Shown: piece after piece, positions 34,275-42,530 of the stretch
Layout of the letters: each line of letters opens with the position of its first letter
How positions within the stretch are numbered: the first letter of the stretch is position 1
Assembly (NCBI GenBank): GCA_900230115.1
Contig: LT907983.1
Coordinates: forward strand, 4,634,774 to 4,698,773
Direction of reading: 5' to 3'
DNA length: 64,000 nt
From: Spirosomataceae bacterium TFI 002
GTDB taxonomy: Bacteria > Bacteroidota > Bacteroidia > Cytophagales > Spirosomataceae
Notes under the pieces: model-generated
Seen by the model: the letters and a program-made list of their open reading frames with translations, nothing else
Told to the model about the DNA's origin: nothing
The model's database searches: none
Position numbers and translations under genes: made by a program

Positions 34275-35648
34275 CTATATCTTGCCAACAACTGATTTCC
34301 ACCCACGTCTAGGAGCATTGATAAAAACAGAAAGTTCTTTCCAAAGTTGATCAGCTATTTCCTTATTTTTTTCAATTTGGTTATTTCCTTCACGGTATTC
34401 ATTTTCAATGTCATAGAGTGCTAATGGTTCCTTTTCATTTGCCAATAGTTTCCAATTACCTTTTTGGGCGGCATAGGTAGCAGATGGCTGTGGTCTTTTC
34501 CCCAAACCTTGATAACCAGCATTTACATTGTCTATTTGCCAAAACATAGTTTCGTGTGCAATGATAGGCTTCCCTGTCCATTGTGACCATAGGCTTTGAC
34601 CATCAAGATTTGTGGGAGTTTCAATATTCAGTCCATCACATATACTCGGTAAGATATCGGCAAAATGAAGTTGTTGGTAGCTGTAGCCATTTCGAGGAAT
34701 TTTGCCTTCCCACACGACAAAGAAAGGAACTCTTATGCCACCATTATGAAGGTCGGTTTTGTGTCCAATAAATGGCCCAGATGAGCTTTGAAAAGCAGCA
34801 CCATTATCTGAGCTAAAAATAATTAGGGTGTTTTCCAAAAGGTTGTTTTCTTCTAAGTATGCCGTGATTCGCCCTATTTGAAGGTCTAAATGCTTTATCA
34901 TTGACCTATATAGCAGTTGATCGCCTGTTGCTCCTAGTTTCTCAAACTCTTCAACAAATGGCTCAATGGGCTCATAAGGGGTATGAGGGGTATCAAACCA
35001 TAAATTCAAGAAAAATGGTTTCTTGGTTGAACTCATAAAGTTGATGGCTTCATCTACTTTTATGGTTTCCCAATTGCCTACTTGATGAGGTGCTTTGACG
35101 TCATTTCGAACCATGGTTTTGCCTCCTTCGCGGTAAAGTAACCTGTTACGAATGAGGTCTTTTCGCACGATGGGGTCTTCAATGTTAACTAAGTAATGAT
35201 CAAAACCCTGTTCGTGCGGTCCTGGGTTAGCTTTTTTGCCAGCTTGTCTTGCTTCAAAGTCTTTTATTCTGACACCTCCTAGGTGCCACTTACCTATATG
35301 TGCGGTGGTATAGTCTTTTTTCTTTAGGGCCTTTGAAAGATTAAATTCTTCTACTGGTAAGAACTCATCATTATCGGTGAATGCCCATTGGATGTCATAA
35401 CGAAGTGGGAATTTTCCAGTAAGTAGACAAGCTCGTGAAGGAGTGCAAACAGCTGATCCAGCATAGGCACGATTGTAAACCGTGCCCATTCTAGAAAGTT
35501 TATCAATGTTTGGCGTATGATTTACTGGACTTCCCATGTATGAAAGGTCGCCATAGCCCATATCATCAGTTAGGATGAAAATGATGTTTGGCTTCTGGGC
35601 TTTCGATATAAAACCTACTAAGCAGAAAAGAAAAAGGAGTTTCTTCAT
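34275..35648 (-). CDS. Arylsulfatase-type sulfatase, exported
   Basis: 457 aa with a short signal peptide (LLFLFCLVGFISKAQ). NIIFILTDDMGYGDLSYMG gives the metal-binding aspartates, and SAVCTPSRACLLTGK holds Cys68, which becomes formylglycine. Further conserved elements are TAHIGKWHLGG, PFFLNLWFDTPH and IIFSSDNGAAFQ. It removes sulfate esters from sugars or other compounds in the periplasm. No anaerobic sulfatase-maturing enzyme is in the window. No polysaccharide-utilisation genes flank it, so the substrate is open. A second sulfatase lies at 45655. Confidence 0.93.
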   Translation of the reverse strand: MKKLLFLFCLVGFISKAQKPNIIFILTDDMGYGDLSYMGSPVNHTPNIDKLSRMGTVYNRAYAGSAVCTPSRACLLTGKFPLRYDIQWAFTDNDEFLPVEEFNLSKALKKKDYTTAHIGKWHLGGVRIKDFEARQAGKKANPGPHEQGFDHYLVNIEDPIVRKDLIRNRLLYREGGKTMVRNDVKAPHQVGNWETIKVDEAINFMSSTKKPFFLNLWFDTPHTPYEPIEPFVEEFEKLGATGDQLLYRSMIKHLDLQIGRITAYLEENNLLENTLIIFSSDNGAAFQSSSGPFIGHKTDLHNGGIRVPFFVVWEGKIPRNGYSYQQLHFADILPSICDGLNIETPTNLDGQSLWSQWTGKPIIAHETMFWQIDNVNAGYQGLGKRPQPSATYAAQKGNWKLLANEKEPLALYDIENEYREGNNQIEKNKEIADQLWKELSVFINAPRRGWKSVVGKI

Positions 35649-35767
35649 TATATATTGAGCGTTGAATTCTAAGCATTAAAGAACGCAAATATTTAACTGA
35701 AGTATAAGCAAATGTTGATTAATGACCACTTTAGAGCAAATTAGACATCATCTATTTAGCCTTTATT

Positions 35768-36730
35768 TTAGTATTCGTCCGTGTGACTTTCCCAAATCAA
35801 AGAAGCTGCACCGGCAATAGCGGCAGTTTTTCCTTCCATTCCAGAGCTTAATAGTTTCACTTTCCCTTTGTAAACCTGTAGCAAATGTTCCTCAAAATAA
35901 GTGTGAAGTGGGTCCATTATCCATTTACCACTATTGACAAGCCCACCTAATAGAAAGAATGCTTCTGGTTGTGTAAAGGCCGTAAAATTAGCAAGAGCGA
36001 TACCTAAAATTTTGGCTGTATAATCAAAGGCTTTAATAGCAATAGGGTCACCTTCTTCCGCTGCTTTGGTTATGTCCTCTCCATGCAAATCGTTGTAAGC
36101 AATAGACCTAAACCTACTTTCGTCTAAGTGTTTGCTTTGCATGTACATGATGGTTCGTTTTAAACCGGTGGCAGAAACATAAGCTTCTAAGCCTCCCTTT
36201 ACACCTAAACCGGTAATTCTGCCGTCGCCTAAGGTCATGTCTATGTGACCTAATTCTCCTGCGAAACCATCAAAGCCATCTATTAGCCTTCCATTTGCTA
36301 CTATCCCAGAGCCAAATCCAGTACCGAGGGTGATAACAATAAAGTCCGTCATTCCTTTGGCATTTCCGAAGAGCATTTCGCCTAATGCCGCCACACTTGC
36401 GTCATTCATGATTTTCATTGGCATGGGCATGCGTTCATTCAATTTCTCTAAAATAGGAACTGTGCCTTTCCATAGTAAATTGGATGCATTTTCGATGGTT
36501 CCATTTTTGCTGGAAGCATTTGGAGCACCTATGCCACAACCTAGAATATTTGCTTCCTTAACCTTCGCTTTTAATTCCTCTACAGTAGTAACGACTTTAT
36601 CTAGGTAATCATCAATGCTAGGATATTCTTTTGTTCTGAAAAAAGTGTCTGCTAAACATTTTCCCTCTTTATTAACAAGTCCAATTTTTGTTTTGGTGCC
36701 TCCAATATCTATTCCTATTACTAAGTCCAT
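35768..36730 (-). CDS. ROK-family sugar kinase (glucokinase-like) lacking the zinc cysteines
   Basis: 320 aa. Phosphate-binding loop GIDIGGTKTKIGLV (residues 5-18), GCGIGAPNASS, the catalytic-Asp segment KIMNDASVAALGE, LGTGFGSGIV and AGELGHIDM are all ROK features. The usual zinc site (CxCGxxGCxE) is replaced by GLGVKGGLEAY, with no cysteine left, so this member probably folds without zinc. It phosphorylates glucose or another hexose with ATP. The DinB-like gene lies 13 bp upstream on the same strand, suggesting one transcript. Confidence 0.9.
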   Translation of the reverse strand: MDLVIGIDIGGTKTKIGLVNKEGKCLADTFFRTKEYPSIDDYLDKVVTTVEELKAKVKEANILGCGIGAPNASSKNGTIENASNLLWKGTVPILEKLNERMPMPMKIMNDASVAALGEMLFGNAKGMTDFIVITLGTGFGSGIVANGRLIDGFDGFAGELGHIDMTLGDGRITGLGVKGGLEAYVSATGLKRTIMYMQSKHLDESRFRSIAYNDLHGEDITKAAEEGDPIAIKAFDYTAKILGIALANFTAFTQPEAFFLLGGLVNSGKWIMDPLHTYFEEHLLQVYKGKVKLLSSGMEGKTAAIAGAASLIWESHTDEY

Positions 36731-36743
36731 TAATTTGTTGATT

Positions 36744-37190
36744 TTAAGATCCGTATTTGTTTAAAATGGCGATCTGACCAGCATGGTGATTGGTATGAGA
36801 GACAATTCTACCAAATGCCTCAGCTTTAGATTTGGTACCAAACTCATTGGTTGTAATGGTGGTTTTCCAATCATCTTCTGTTTGCTGTTCTACAATCGCT
36901 TTTAATTTTTCAAAAGATAAATCAATATAGGCTTTTAATTCTTCTAAATCGCTCCATTCGCCTGTATCGTGCTTGGCTATCACGGTTTTGGCCACGACCT
37001 TAATGTCTTTATCTCCAAAGACATTCTTTGCAAAAAGTAGTTCCACGTCTCCAATATGCCTGATCAAAAATCCAATACTATTGGGAGAAGGAACCAGTCT
37101 CTTTTTTAAGTCTTCCTCTCTAATATTTACCATTTGATTGGTAAATCGTGTTCGAGCTTCGGTCCAGAGTGCTATGAGTGTTTCTGTCAT
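36744..37190 (-). CDS. DinB-family four-helix protein
   Basis: 148 aa. DinB/DUF1572 pattern: N-terminal helix, LIRHIGDVELLFAKNVF with the first His, and HTNHHAGQIAILNKYG with the paired histidines near the C-terminus; the three His form the metal site of this fold. Related proteins are thiol transferases or damage-inducible proteins of unclear function. It is followed by the ROK kinase and preceded closely by the repeat-rich lipoprotein. Confidence 0.85.
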   Translation of the reverse strand: MTETLIALWTEARTRFTNQMVNIREEDLKKRLVPSPNSIGFLIRHIGDVELLFAKNVFGDKDIKVVAKTVIAKHDTGEWSDLEELKAYIDLSFEKLKAIVEQQTEDDWKTTITTNEFGTKSKAEAFGRIVSHTNHHAGQIAILNKYGS

Positions 37191-37199
37191 AATTGTTGC

Positions 37200-38252
37200 T
37201 TAATTGTTTTTGGGATCTTCAGTGTTACTTCGCGGAGTAGGGGTGCTGTTTGATGGAGTTCGAGTACTAGGCGTATTTCCTGATTTTCTAGTACTTGGTG
37301 TAGTCTTTGGTGTTCTAGTACTTGGTGTAGTTTTTGGAGTTCTTGTACTCGGTGTGGTTTTTGGCGTTCTAGTGCTCGGAGTGGACGTTGGATTTCTTTC
37401 TCTAGTTGATGGACTTGTTCTAGGTGTAGAATTCCTGCTGTTATCTTCTGTTTCACTAGCGTCTCTAGTTCTATCTTGTGGTGTAGATGTTCTGGTATTA
37501 CCACTGCTGGTTGTACTTCTTCTAGCCTCTAAATCTTGCTTATTTCGAATGTCTTTATTTCTTGTTTCAAAACTTTGTGTTGGCCTTTTGCTTACATAAT
37601 CATTTCGGATTAAATCTCGTGTTATGGATGAGCCAGCGGTTCTATTACTTGTTGGGACATATTTATAGGTGTTTTTTACATTTTTATAAACCTTAACATG
37701 TGTCACATATTGACGCACAGGAGTAGGTCTCCAATAGCTATAGTAGCTTGGGTACGAACCAAAGTAATATGGTGATCGCCAAACCACGTAGCTAGGTCCC
37801 CAAAAAGAACTTACTATAACAGGTGTACTGTAATAAAGCGGTTGTATGATATAACTTGGACCATAAAAATAGGGGTGACCGATAAACTGAATTTGAGGTT
37901 TGTTATAGGAATCTCTTTCTACATCAATTGTGGCTACATCTTGAAATAAGTCATTTCCAAGTGCCGCTTGAATAGCAATGTAATGCGTACCTCTTTCAAT
38001 GGTTTCTACCACACGCAAATAATCTACATAGCCATCTTCGTTTAAATCTAGGTTAGATATTTTAAGTTGAGGGTCATTCAACCGATATTCAAAATCCTCC
38101 AAGTTCCTAGATTCACCAAAAATTGAAGCTACGGCTTCTAAATCAAGATTGTAGCTGATGTCATAAGTGGTAGGAACAACAGTGGCGGGCTTCTGTGTTG
38201 TCGCACATCCTGTCAAAACAATTGTTAAGAATGATATCAGTAAATTTTTCAT
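37200..38252 (-). CDS. Lipoprotein with a Tyr/Trp-rich middle and a TPSTRTPKT repeat tail
   Basis: 350 aa from the ATG at 38252 (SPII signal LLISFLTIVLTGC). Residues 35-125 form an EF-hand-like conserved region (ISNLDLNEDGYVDYLRVVE, a Ca-binding-like loop). Then comes a Pro/Tyr/Trp-rich stretch (YYFGSYPSYYSYWRPTP). The last 130 residues are low-complexity Ser/Thr/Pro/Arg including three full TPSTRTPKT units. Such tails suggest a cell-surface or peptidoglycan-associated spacer. Function unknown. The frame stays open through the repeats. Confidence 0.7.
   Translation of the reverse strand: MKNLLISFLTIVLTGCATTQKPATVVPTTYDISYNLDLEAVASIFGESRNLEDFEYRLNDPQLKISNLDLNEDGYVDYLRVVETIERGTHYIAIQAALGNDLFQDVATIDVERDSYNKPQIQFIGHPYFYGPSYIIQPLYYSTPVIVSSFWGPSYVVWRSPYYFGSYPSYYSYWRPTPVRQYVTHVKVYKNVKNTYKYVPTSNRTAGSSITRDLIRNDYVSKRPTQSFETRNKDIRNKQDLEARRSTTSSGNTRTSTPQDRTRDASETEDNSRNSTPRTSPSTRERNPTSTPSTRTPKTTPSTRTPKTTPSTRTPKTTPSTRKSGNTPSTRTPSNSTPTPRSNTEDPKNN
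37287..37382 (-). repeat. 27-bp tandem repeat encoding TPSTRTPKT
   Basis: Three full units and one partial unit inside the lipoprotein gene. Codon-level divergence between units is low, so copy number may vary among strains. Confidence 0.8.
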
Positions 38253-38383
38253 ATTCAAATAGTTAAATTACATATGCAATTTCTCTATTTTATTCCAATA
38301 ATAATATGAGTTGGTCGATCTAAGAAGTATGAGCTAAATCATAGAAACTACAGACCAAGTACGAAAGTTGGGTGTTTAGAAAC

Positions 38384-38418
38384 AAAAAAAGCCTCACAAT
38401 CCGTTGATTATGAGGCTT
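38384..38418 (-). terminator. Intrinsic terminator of tRNA-Asp
   Basis: On the minus strand AAGCCTCA (38418-38411) pairs with TGAGGCTT (38397-38390), and a T run follows. Confidence 0.8.
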
Positions 38419-38425
38419 CTACTTG

Positions 38426-38499
38426 CGGTCTGGACGGGACTCGAACCCGCGACCCCCTGCGTGACAGGCAGGTATTCTAACCAGCTGAACTACCAAACC
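38426..38499 (-). tRNA. tRNA-Asp (anticodon GTC)
   Basis: 74-nt tRNA on the minus strand. Acceptor stem GGTTTGG (38499-38493) with CCAGACC (38433-38427), discriminator G38426. The anticodon loop CTGTCAC gives GTC at 38465-38463 in stem CCTGC/GCAGG. D and T arms (GCGGG-TTCGAGT-CCCGT, one G-T pair) are intact. CCA is not encoded. Confidence 0.95.
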
Positions 38500-38695
38500 G
38501 TTACACTTAAAAACTGACTTGTTGTTTCAAATGCGAGTGCAAAGATAGGCTTATAATCTTTCTTGTCAATACCTAGAATGAAAATAATTTTAAAAATTTT
38601 GCTCTTATTTTACTAACCACTTTAACCTCATTGTTTTAGCTCAGAAATAAATTTAAAAAGAATTTCATTTTTTCTCATTATTGAAAATAGCTGAC

Positions 38696-38703
38696 TAGTT
38701 TTG
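38696..38703 (+). promoter_or_regulatory. -7 element (TAGTTTTG) of the nif3-like gene, near-leaderless
   Basis: TAGTTTTG is an exact TAnnTTTG match ending 5 nt before the ATG at 38708; the -33 region is TTTC at about 38671. The mRNA should begin at or next to the start codon. Confidence 0.5.
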
Positions 38704-38707
38704 GGGC

Positions 38708-39805
38708 ATGAAACTCAAAGATATTACTGATCATTTAGAAACCATTGCTCCGTTAGCCTATCAAGAATCCTATGATAATTCAGGACTTATTGTTGGAGAA
38801 AAGGAAATGGAAGTTAGCTCTGCTCTTATTTCTTTGGATGCTACCCCAGATGTAATTGATGAGGCGATTGCAAAAGGTTGCAACCTCGTGATCTCGCATC
38901 ACCCAATAGTCTTTAAGGGATTGAGAAAGTTCAATAATACAGATTATGTTCAAAAAGCTGTGATTAAAGCAATCAAAAATGACATTGCTTTATATGCAAT
39001 TCATACCAATCTGGATAATGTGACAGGTGGAGTCAATAGCAAGATCGCAGATTTGATCGGTTTAGAGAACCAGCAAATACTTGTTCCCAAAAGTGAAATG
39101 TTAGCCAAGTTGGTGGTTTTTGTTCCGGTAGAGCATACTGGGCAATTGATAGACGCTCTTTACGAAGCTGGAGCAGGAGAAATTGGTAACTACAGTAATT
39201 GCAGTTTTAGAGTTGAGGGAAAAGGGACCTTTAAAGGAAATGAGAAATCGAGCCCAGTAATAGGTAAAGTTGGAAACTATGAAGAAGTCAACGAAAATAG
39301 GGTGGAGGTAATATTTCCTAAATATTTGGAATCCAAAATCCTCGGAGGAATGAGGAAGGGCCACATTTATGAGGAGATCGCATATTATCTTACTGACATT
39401 GAGAATAAATACCAAGATGTAGGCTCAGGAATGGTTGGGGAATTAAAAGAAGCCTTGCCATTTAGCGAATTCTGCGAGCATTTAAAAAGTAACATGGGCT
39501 TGCAAGTTATAAGGTATACCAAACCTGCTACAGAAATGATAAAAAGAGTCGCTATCTGTGGGGGTAGTGGTTCTTTCCTTTTGAACAATGCGATTGCTTC
39601 AAAAGCAGATGTTTTTATCACTGCAGACTTTAAATATCACGAGTTTTTTGATGCAAATGACAAGATATGTATCATGGATATTGGACATTATGAGAGCGAA
39701 CGCTATACAAAAGATTTGATTCAAGATATTATTTCGGAAAAATTTCCTAATTTTGCGACCTATTTGACGAGTATAAATACCAATCCCGTCGAGTATTATT
39801 ATTGA
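38708..39805 (+). CDS. Nif3-like dinuclear metal centre protein
   Basis: 365 aa, the long form with a central insert (about residues 125-230, CutA-like fold). Metal-binding histidines lie in VISHHPIVFKG (residues 62-72 area), YAIHTNLDN, and at the C-terminus ITADFKYHEFFDAND and MDIGHYESE. The family (NGG1-interacting factor 3 / former GTP cyclohydrolase I type 2) is nearly universal but its reaction is not settled. The zinc-ribbon protein gene follows at once; the pairing of these two genes is common in Bacteroidota. Confidence 0.92.
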   Translation: MKLKDITDHLETIAPLAYQESYDNSGLIVGEKEMEVSSALISLDATPDVIDEAIAKGCNLVISHHPIVFKGLRKFNNTDYVQKAVIKAIKNDIALYAIHTNLDNVTGGVNSKIADLIGLENQQILVPKSEMLAKLVVFVPVEHTGQLIDALYEAGAGEIGNYSNCSFRVEGKGTFKGNEKSSPVIGKVGNYEEVNENRVEVIFPKYLESKILGGMRKGHIYEEIAYYLTDIENKYQDVGSGMVGELKEALPFSEFCEHLKSNMGLQVIRYTKPATEMIKRVAICGGSGSFLLNNAIASKADVFITADFKYHEFFDANDKICIMDIGHYESERYTKDLIQDIISEKFPNFATYLTSINTNPVEYYY

Positions 39806-39849
39806 TTTCTCTGGTTAACAGACTTAATACTAAGCATTTAGATACATTC

Positions 39850-40596
39850 ATGGAATTAACAATCGCAGATAAGCTCGAAAGCCTTCTCAAACTTCAAGAG
39901 GTAGATTCTAAATTAGATGACCTTAAAAAACTTCGTGGTGACCTGCCAGACGAGGTTCAAGACCTTGAAGATGACGTGGTAGGGATAGAAAAAAGAGCGA
40001 ATAAGTATCAGGCAGAAATTGAAAGCTTAAATCAAGAAATAAGCAATCATCGTGAGAATAAAAAAGATTCTGAAAAGCTTATTGTAAAGTACAAAGATCA
40101 GCAGATGAATGTGCGTAACAATAGAGAGTACGACGCCATCGCTAAGGAGCTTGAACTTCAAGAATTAGAAATTCAACTTTCTGAGAAAAGAATTAGAGAA
40201 GCTGAATATAAAATCAACAGCAAGCAAATTGAAGTTGATGAAACAAACGAAAGACTAGCTTCTAAAAAAGCTGTTTTGGAGCAAAAGAAAGTAGAACTTG
40301 ACAAATTGGTTGTAGAAAGCCAAGAAGAAGAGGAGAAACTTTTGAAGCAATCTGACAAAGCAGCTAAAAAAGTAGAAGAGCGTTTGTTAAAAGCATACAA
40401 GAGAATTAGAGGAAGCTCTAAGAACGGTCTTGCAGTAGTATCAATTGATCGTGGAGCTTGTGGAGGTTGCTTTAACGTAGTGCCACCACAAATGCAAGCA
40501 GATATCATGGATAAACTTAAGATTATTATTTGTGAGCACTGTGGTCGTATCCTTGCAGATGTAGACGAAATTAGAGTTCACAGAAAGAGAAAATAA
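39850..40596 (+). CDS. Coiled-coil zinc-ribbon protein (C4-type)
   Basis: 248 aa from the ATG at 39850. Residues 10-190 are a long charged coiled coil (KLRGDLPDEVQDLEDDVV and onwards), then a zinc ribbon with CGGCFNVVPPQ and CEHCGRIL, giving four cysteines. This is the C4-type zinc-ribbon family related to CdsZ/CT398-like proteins; interaction with sigma-54 or secretion components has been described for relatives, but the role here is unknown. The 5' extension to 39802 overlaps the nif3-like stop and begins with TTG, so the ATG is preferred. It ends in a strong terminator. Confidence 0.85.
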   Translation: MELTIADKLESLLKLQEVDSKLDDLKKLRGDLPDEVQDLEDDVVGIEKRANKYQAEIESLNQEISNHRENKKDSEKLIVKYKDQQMNVRNNREYDAIAKELELQELEIQLSEKRIREAEYKINSKQIEVDETNERLASKKAVLEQKKVELDKLVVESQEEEEKLLKQSDKAAKKVEERLLKAYKRIRGSSKNGLAVVSIDRGACGGCFNVVPPQMQADIMDKLKIIICEHCGRILADVDEIRVHRKRK

Positions 40597-40620
40597 TATT
40601 CTTCTTCAAGATTTTATTAA

Positions 40621-40648
40621 AAAAGAGGCTTTTGAGCCTCTTTTTTTT
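40621..40648 (+). terminator. Intrinsic terminator after the zinc-ribbon gene
   Basis: AAAAGAGGCT, loop TTTG, AGCCTCTTTT: 10-bp perfect stem running into eight T residues. Confidence 0.9.
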
Positions 40649-40751
40649 ATGCCATTACAACCTTTTCTATGCTTTTGGAGTATTAGTAATGTATCTAGAC
40701 TATACAATAGTTTTAGATGTGGTTTGAGGGTTAATAAAGGTTTCAAAACCT

Positions 40752-41648
40752 TTAGTCAGAAAAGGTAGATTCTATGAATCTACCTTTTTTTTGACCGAGA
40801 TAGATCCCAATTAACACAAATACTAAACCTATCGCTGTGTATAGCGTAAATGGTTCATTTAGAATGAAATAGGCGTATATAAATCCAAAAACGGGGCTAA
40901 GGAATAAGAAATAGGAAGCTTTAATGGTATCTATTTTCAATAAGTAAAGCCATAAAAATACTGCAATAACAGATAAAGGGATGCCCAACCATAAAGCAGA
41001 AAAGGCAAAGTTGAGGTCAAATGTGTTTACGTCCTCGTAAAAATAAAAAGTAATTGGCAATAAAAACAAAGCCCCAAAAAGAGCCTGCCAAGCATTGATA
41101 GTCATTGTGCTGAGGTTCCACTTCACTTTGGAGTAATATATGGCTGCAGACGAGTAGGAGAGGATACTAAGGGCCAAGATTACAAGACCTTTTGGGGTAG
41201 CATGGGCGGTTTCGAGCAATGGATAAACTGCAACTGCAACTCCTGCAAGTGCTACGAATAAGCCAAGAATCTGTGTCCAAAGTACTTTTGATTTCAAGAA
41301 TAAAGCCGACATCAATGTAATGACTAGTGGATTAATGGCTACTTGTAATGCCCCTATTCCAGCTGCCACTTCCTGAATTGCCAATACAAATAGTCCAAGG
41401 GAGCAGGTAATATTTAAAAAGCCAAATAGTGCAAGCTGTTTAAATTCACTTTTCTTGGGTACTTTTCCTTTTCTAATGATGTAAACCAATGACAGCATAA
41501 TAAATGCAGCCAATGTGAATCTTGCTTGATAGAGTACAAAAGGTTGTACGCTTTTGAGTCCGAGCTTTGCCGCTACAGATGCCGAAGACCAAAGTGCAAT
41601 GAATATAAAACCTAGACCTAAAAATTTCCAGTTAGTTTTTTTGGTCAT
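40752..41648 (-). CDS. EamA/DMT-family transporter
   Basis: 298 aa with ten predicted helices in two EamA repeats (SASVAAKLGLKSVQPFVLYQARFTL near residues 23-47; SAAIYYSKVKWNLSTMTINAWQ near 165). Drug/metabolite transporters move amino acids, nucleotides or cofactors across the inner membrane. The C-terminal residues GRFIESTFSD are encoded by a palindromic DNA element and look like an insertion. It follows the TatD gene with a 1-bp overlap, one operon. Confidence 0.88.
   Translation of the reverse strand: MTKKTNWKFLGLGFIFIALWSSASVAAKLGLKSVQPFVLYQARFTLAAFIMLSLVYIIRKGKVPKKSEFKQLALFGFLNITCSLGLFVLAIQEVAAGIGALQVAINPLVITLMSALFLKSKVLWTQILGLFVALAGVAVAVYPLLETAHATPKGLVILALSILSYSSAAIYYSKVKWNLSTMTINAWQALFGALFLLPITFYFYEDVNTFDLNFAFSALWLGIPLSVIAVFLWLYLLKIDTIKASYFLFLSPVFGFIYAYFILNEPFTLYTAIGLVFVLIGIYLGQKKGRFIESTFSD
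40760..40788. repeat. 13-bp palindrome with core GATTCTATGAATC, in the EamA C-terminus
   Basis: AAAAGGTAGATTC, loop TAT, GAATCTACCTTTT; a T run follows on the plus strand. It encodes GRFIEST on the minus strand at the end of the EamA protein. A related palindrome lies in murF-alr at 43759. On the plus strand it may also act as a terminator against read-through from the zinc-ribbon gene. Confidence 0.8.
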
Positions 41649-42424
41649 TATAGGAACGTTTGAGCATTTTGGGTGGTGGTACTAATAATTTCACCCTTCG
41701 ATTTTCCCATAAGTAGAGACAGCCTGTCTGCAACAAGTTCAATATAGGATACTTCGTTTCTTTTTCCTCGATAAGGTACAGGTGCTAAATATGGAGCGTC
41801 TGTTTCCAAAACTATATGCTCTAAATCGATGTATGGTAATACTTTGTCCAAGCCACCATTTTTAAATGTAGCAACACCACCAATTCCTAATTTGAAATTT
41901 AAGCCGATTACCCTTTTGGCATCATTTAAGTTCCCCGAGAAGCAGTGAAAAATACCTCTCAATTCTTTCCAGCCAAATTCTTCAATAAGGTCACAGCAAC
42001 GTTGTATCGCATTTAGATCATTGTTTTTACTATTTCTAGAATGAATACATATTGCTAGATTATATTGCTTTGCGAGTTCAAGTTGTCGGATGAATGCCTT
42101 TTCTTGCTGAGGCACAAAAGCCAAGTCCCAATAAAAGTCAAGCCCAATTTCACCAATCATGAAAAATGGCCGAGACGCTAATTGGTTTGCAATCTCATTT
42201 AATTTTTGTTCATAGTTTTCATCAACATAGCATGGGTGCAAGCCCATCATAGGTAAACATTGATTAGGGTAGTTTTTTTCAAGCTCCAGCATCGGTTTTA
42301 TGGTTGCTACATCACAATTCGGCATCCATATTTGCTCTATTCCTGCATCAAAAGCTCTTTTTAGCATTTCTGCTCTATCTTCATCAAATTGCCCATCATA
42401 GATATGGGCATGGGTTTCAATCAT
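41648..42424 (-). CDS. TatD-family metal-dependent deoxyribonuclease
   Basis: 258 aa from the ATG at 42424 (the upstream TTG extension is not conserved). Metal ligands: ETHAHIYDGQF (His-x-His), MIGEIGLDFYW (Glu), HSRNS and GIFHCFSG (His) and ETDAPYLAP (Asp). This is the TatD/YcfH fold: a metal-dependent exonuclease or hydrolase. It overlaps the EamA gene by 1 bp and is divergent from murF-alr across about 100 bp. Confidence 0.93.
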   Translation of the reverse strand: MIETHAHIYDGQFDEDRAEMLKRAFDAGIEQIWMPNCDVATIKPMLELEKNYPNQCLPMMGLHPCYVDENYEQKLNEIANQLASRPFFMIGEIGLDFYWDLAFVPQQEKAFIRQLELAKQYNLAICIHSRNSKNNDLNAIQRCCDLIEEFGWKELRGIFHCFSGNLNDAKRVIGLNFKLGIGGVATFKNGGLDKVLPYIDLEHIVLETDAPYLAPVPYRGKRNEVSYIELVADRLSLLMGKSKGEIISTTTQNAQTFL

Positions 42425-42530
42425 TTCTATTTTCGAATATTTGTTCAAAGATACGATTGATTTTTTAGGGAAACTGCTCCATTTACTTTCCAGACTCGTA
42501 ATTTAGCGTTTCTATTTCCTAAATTATACC

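Noticed and set aside
37204-37599. Plus-strand 131-codon frame rich in Val, Leu and Gly
   Set aside because: It is the mirror image of the repeat tail of the minus-strand lipoprotein; it has no signal or family features.
40736-40753. AAAGGTTT-CA-AAACCTTT inverted repeat after the EamA stop as a terminator
   Set aside because: No T run follows on the minus strand; recorded only as a short palindrome.
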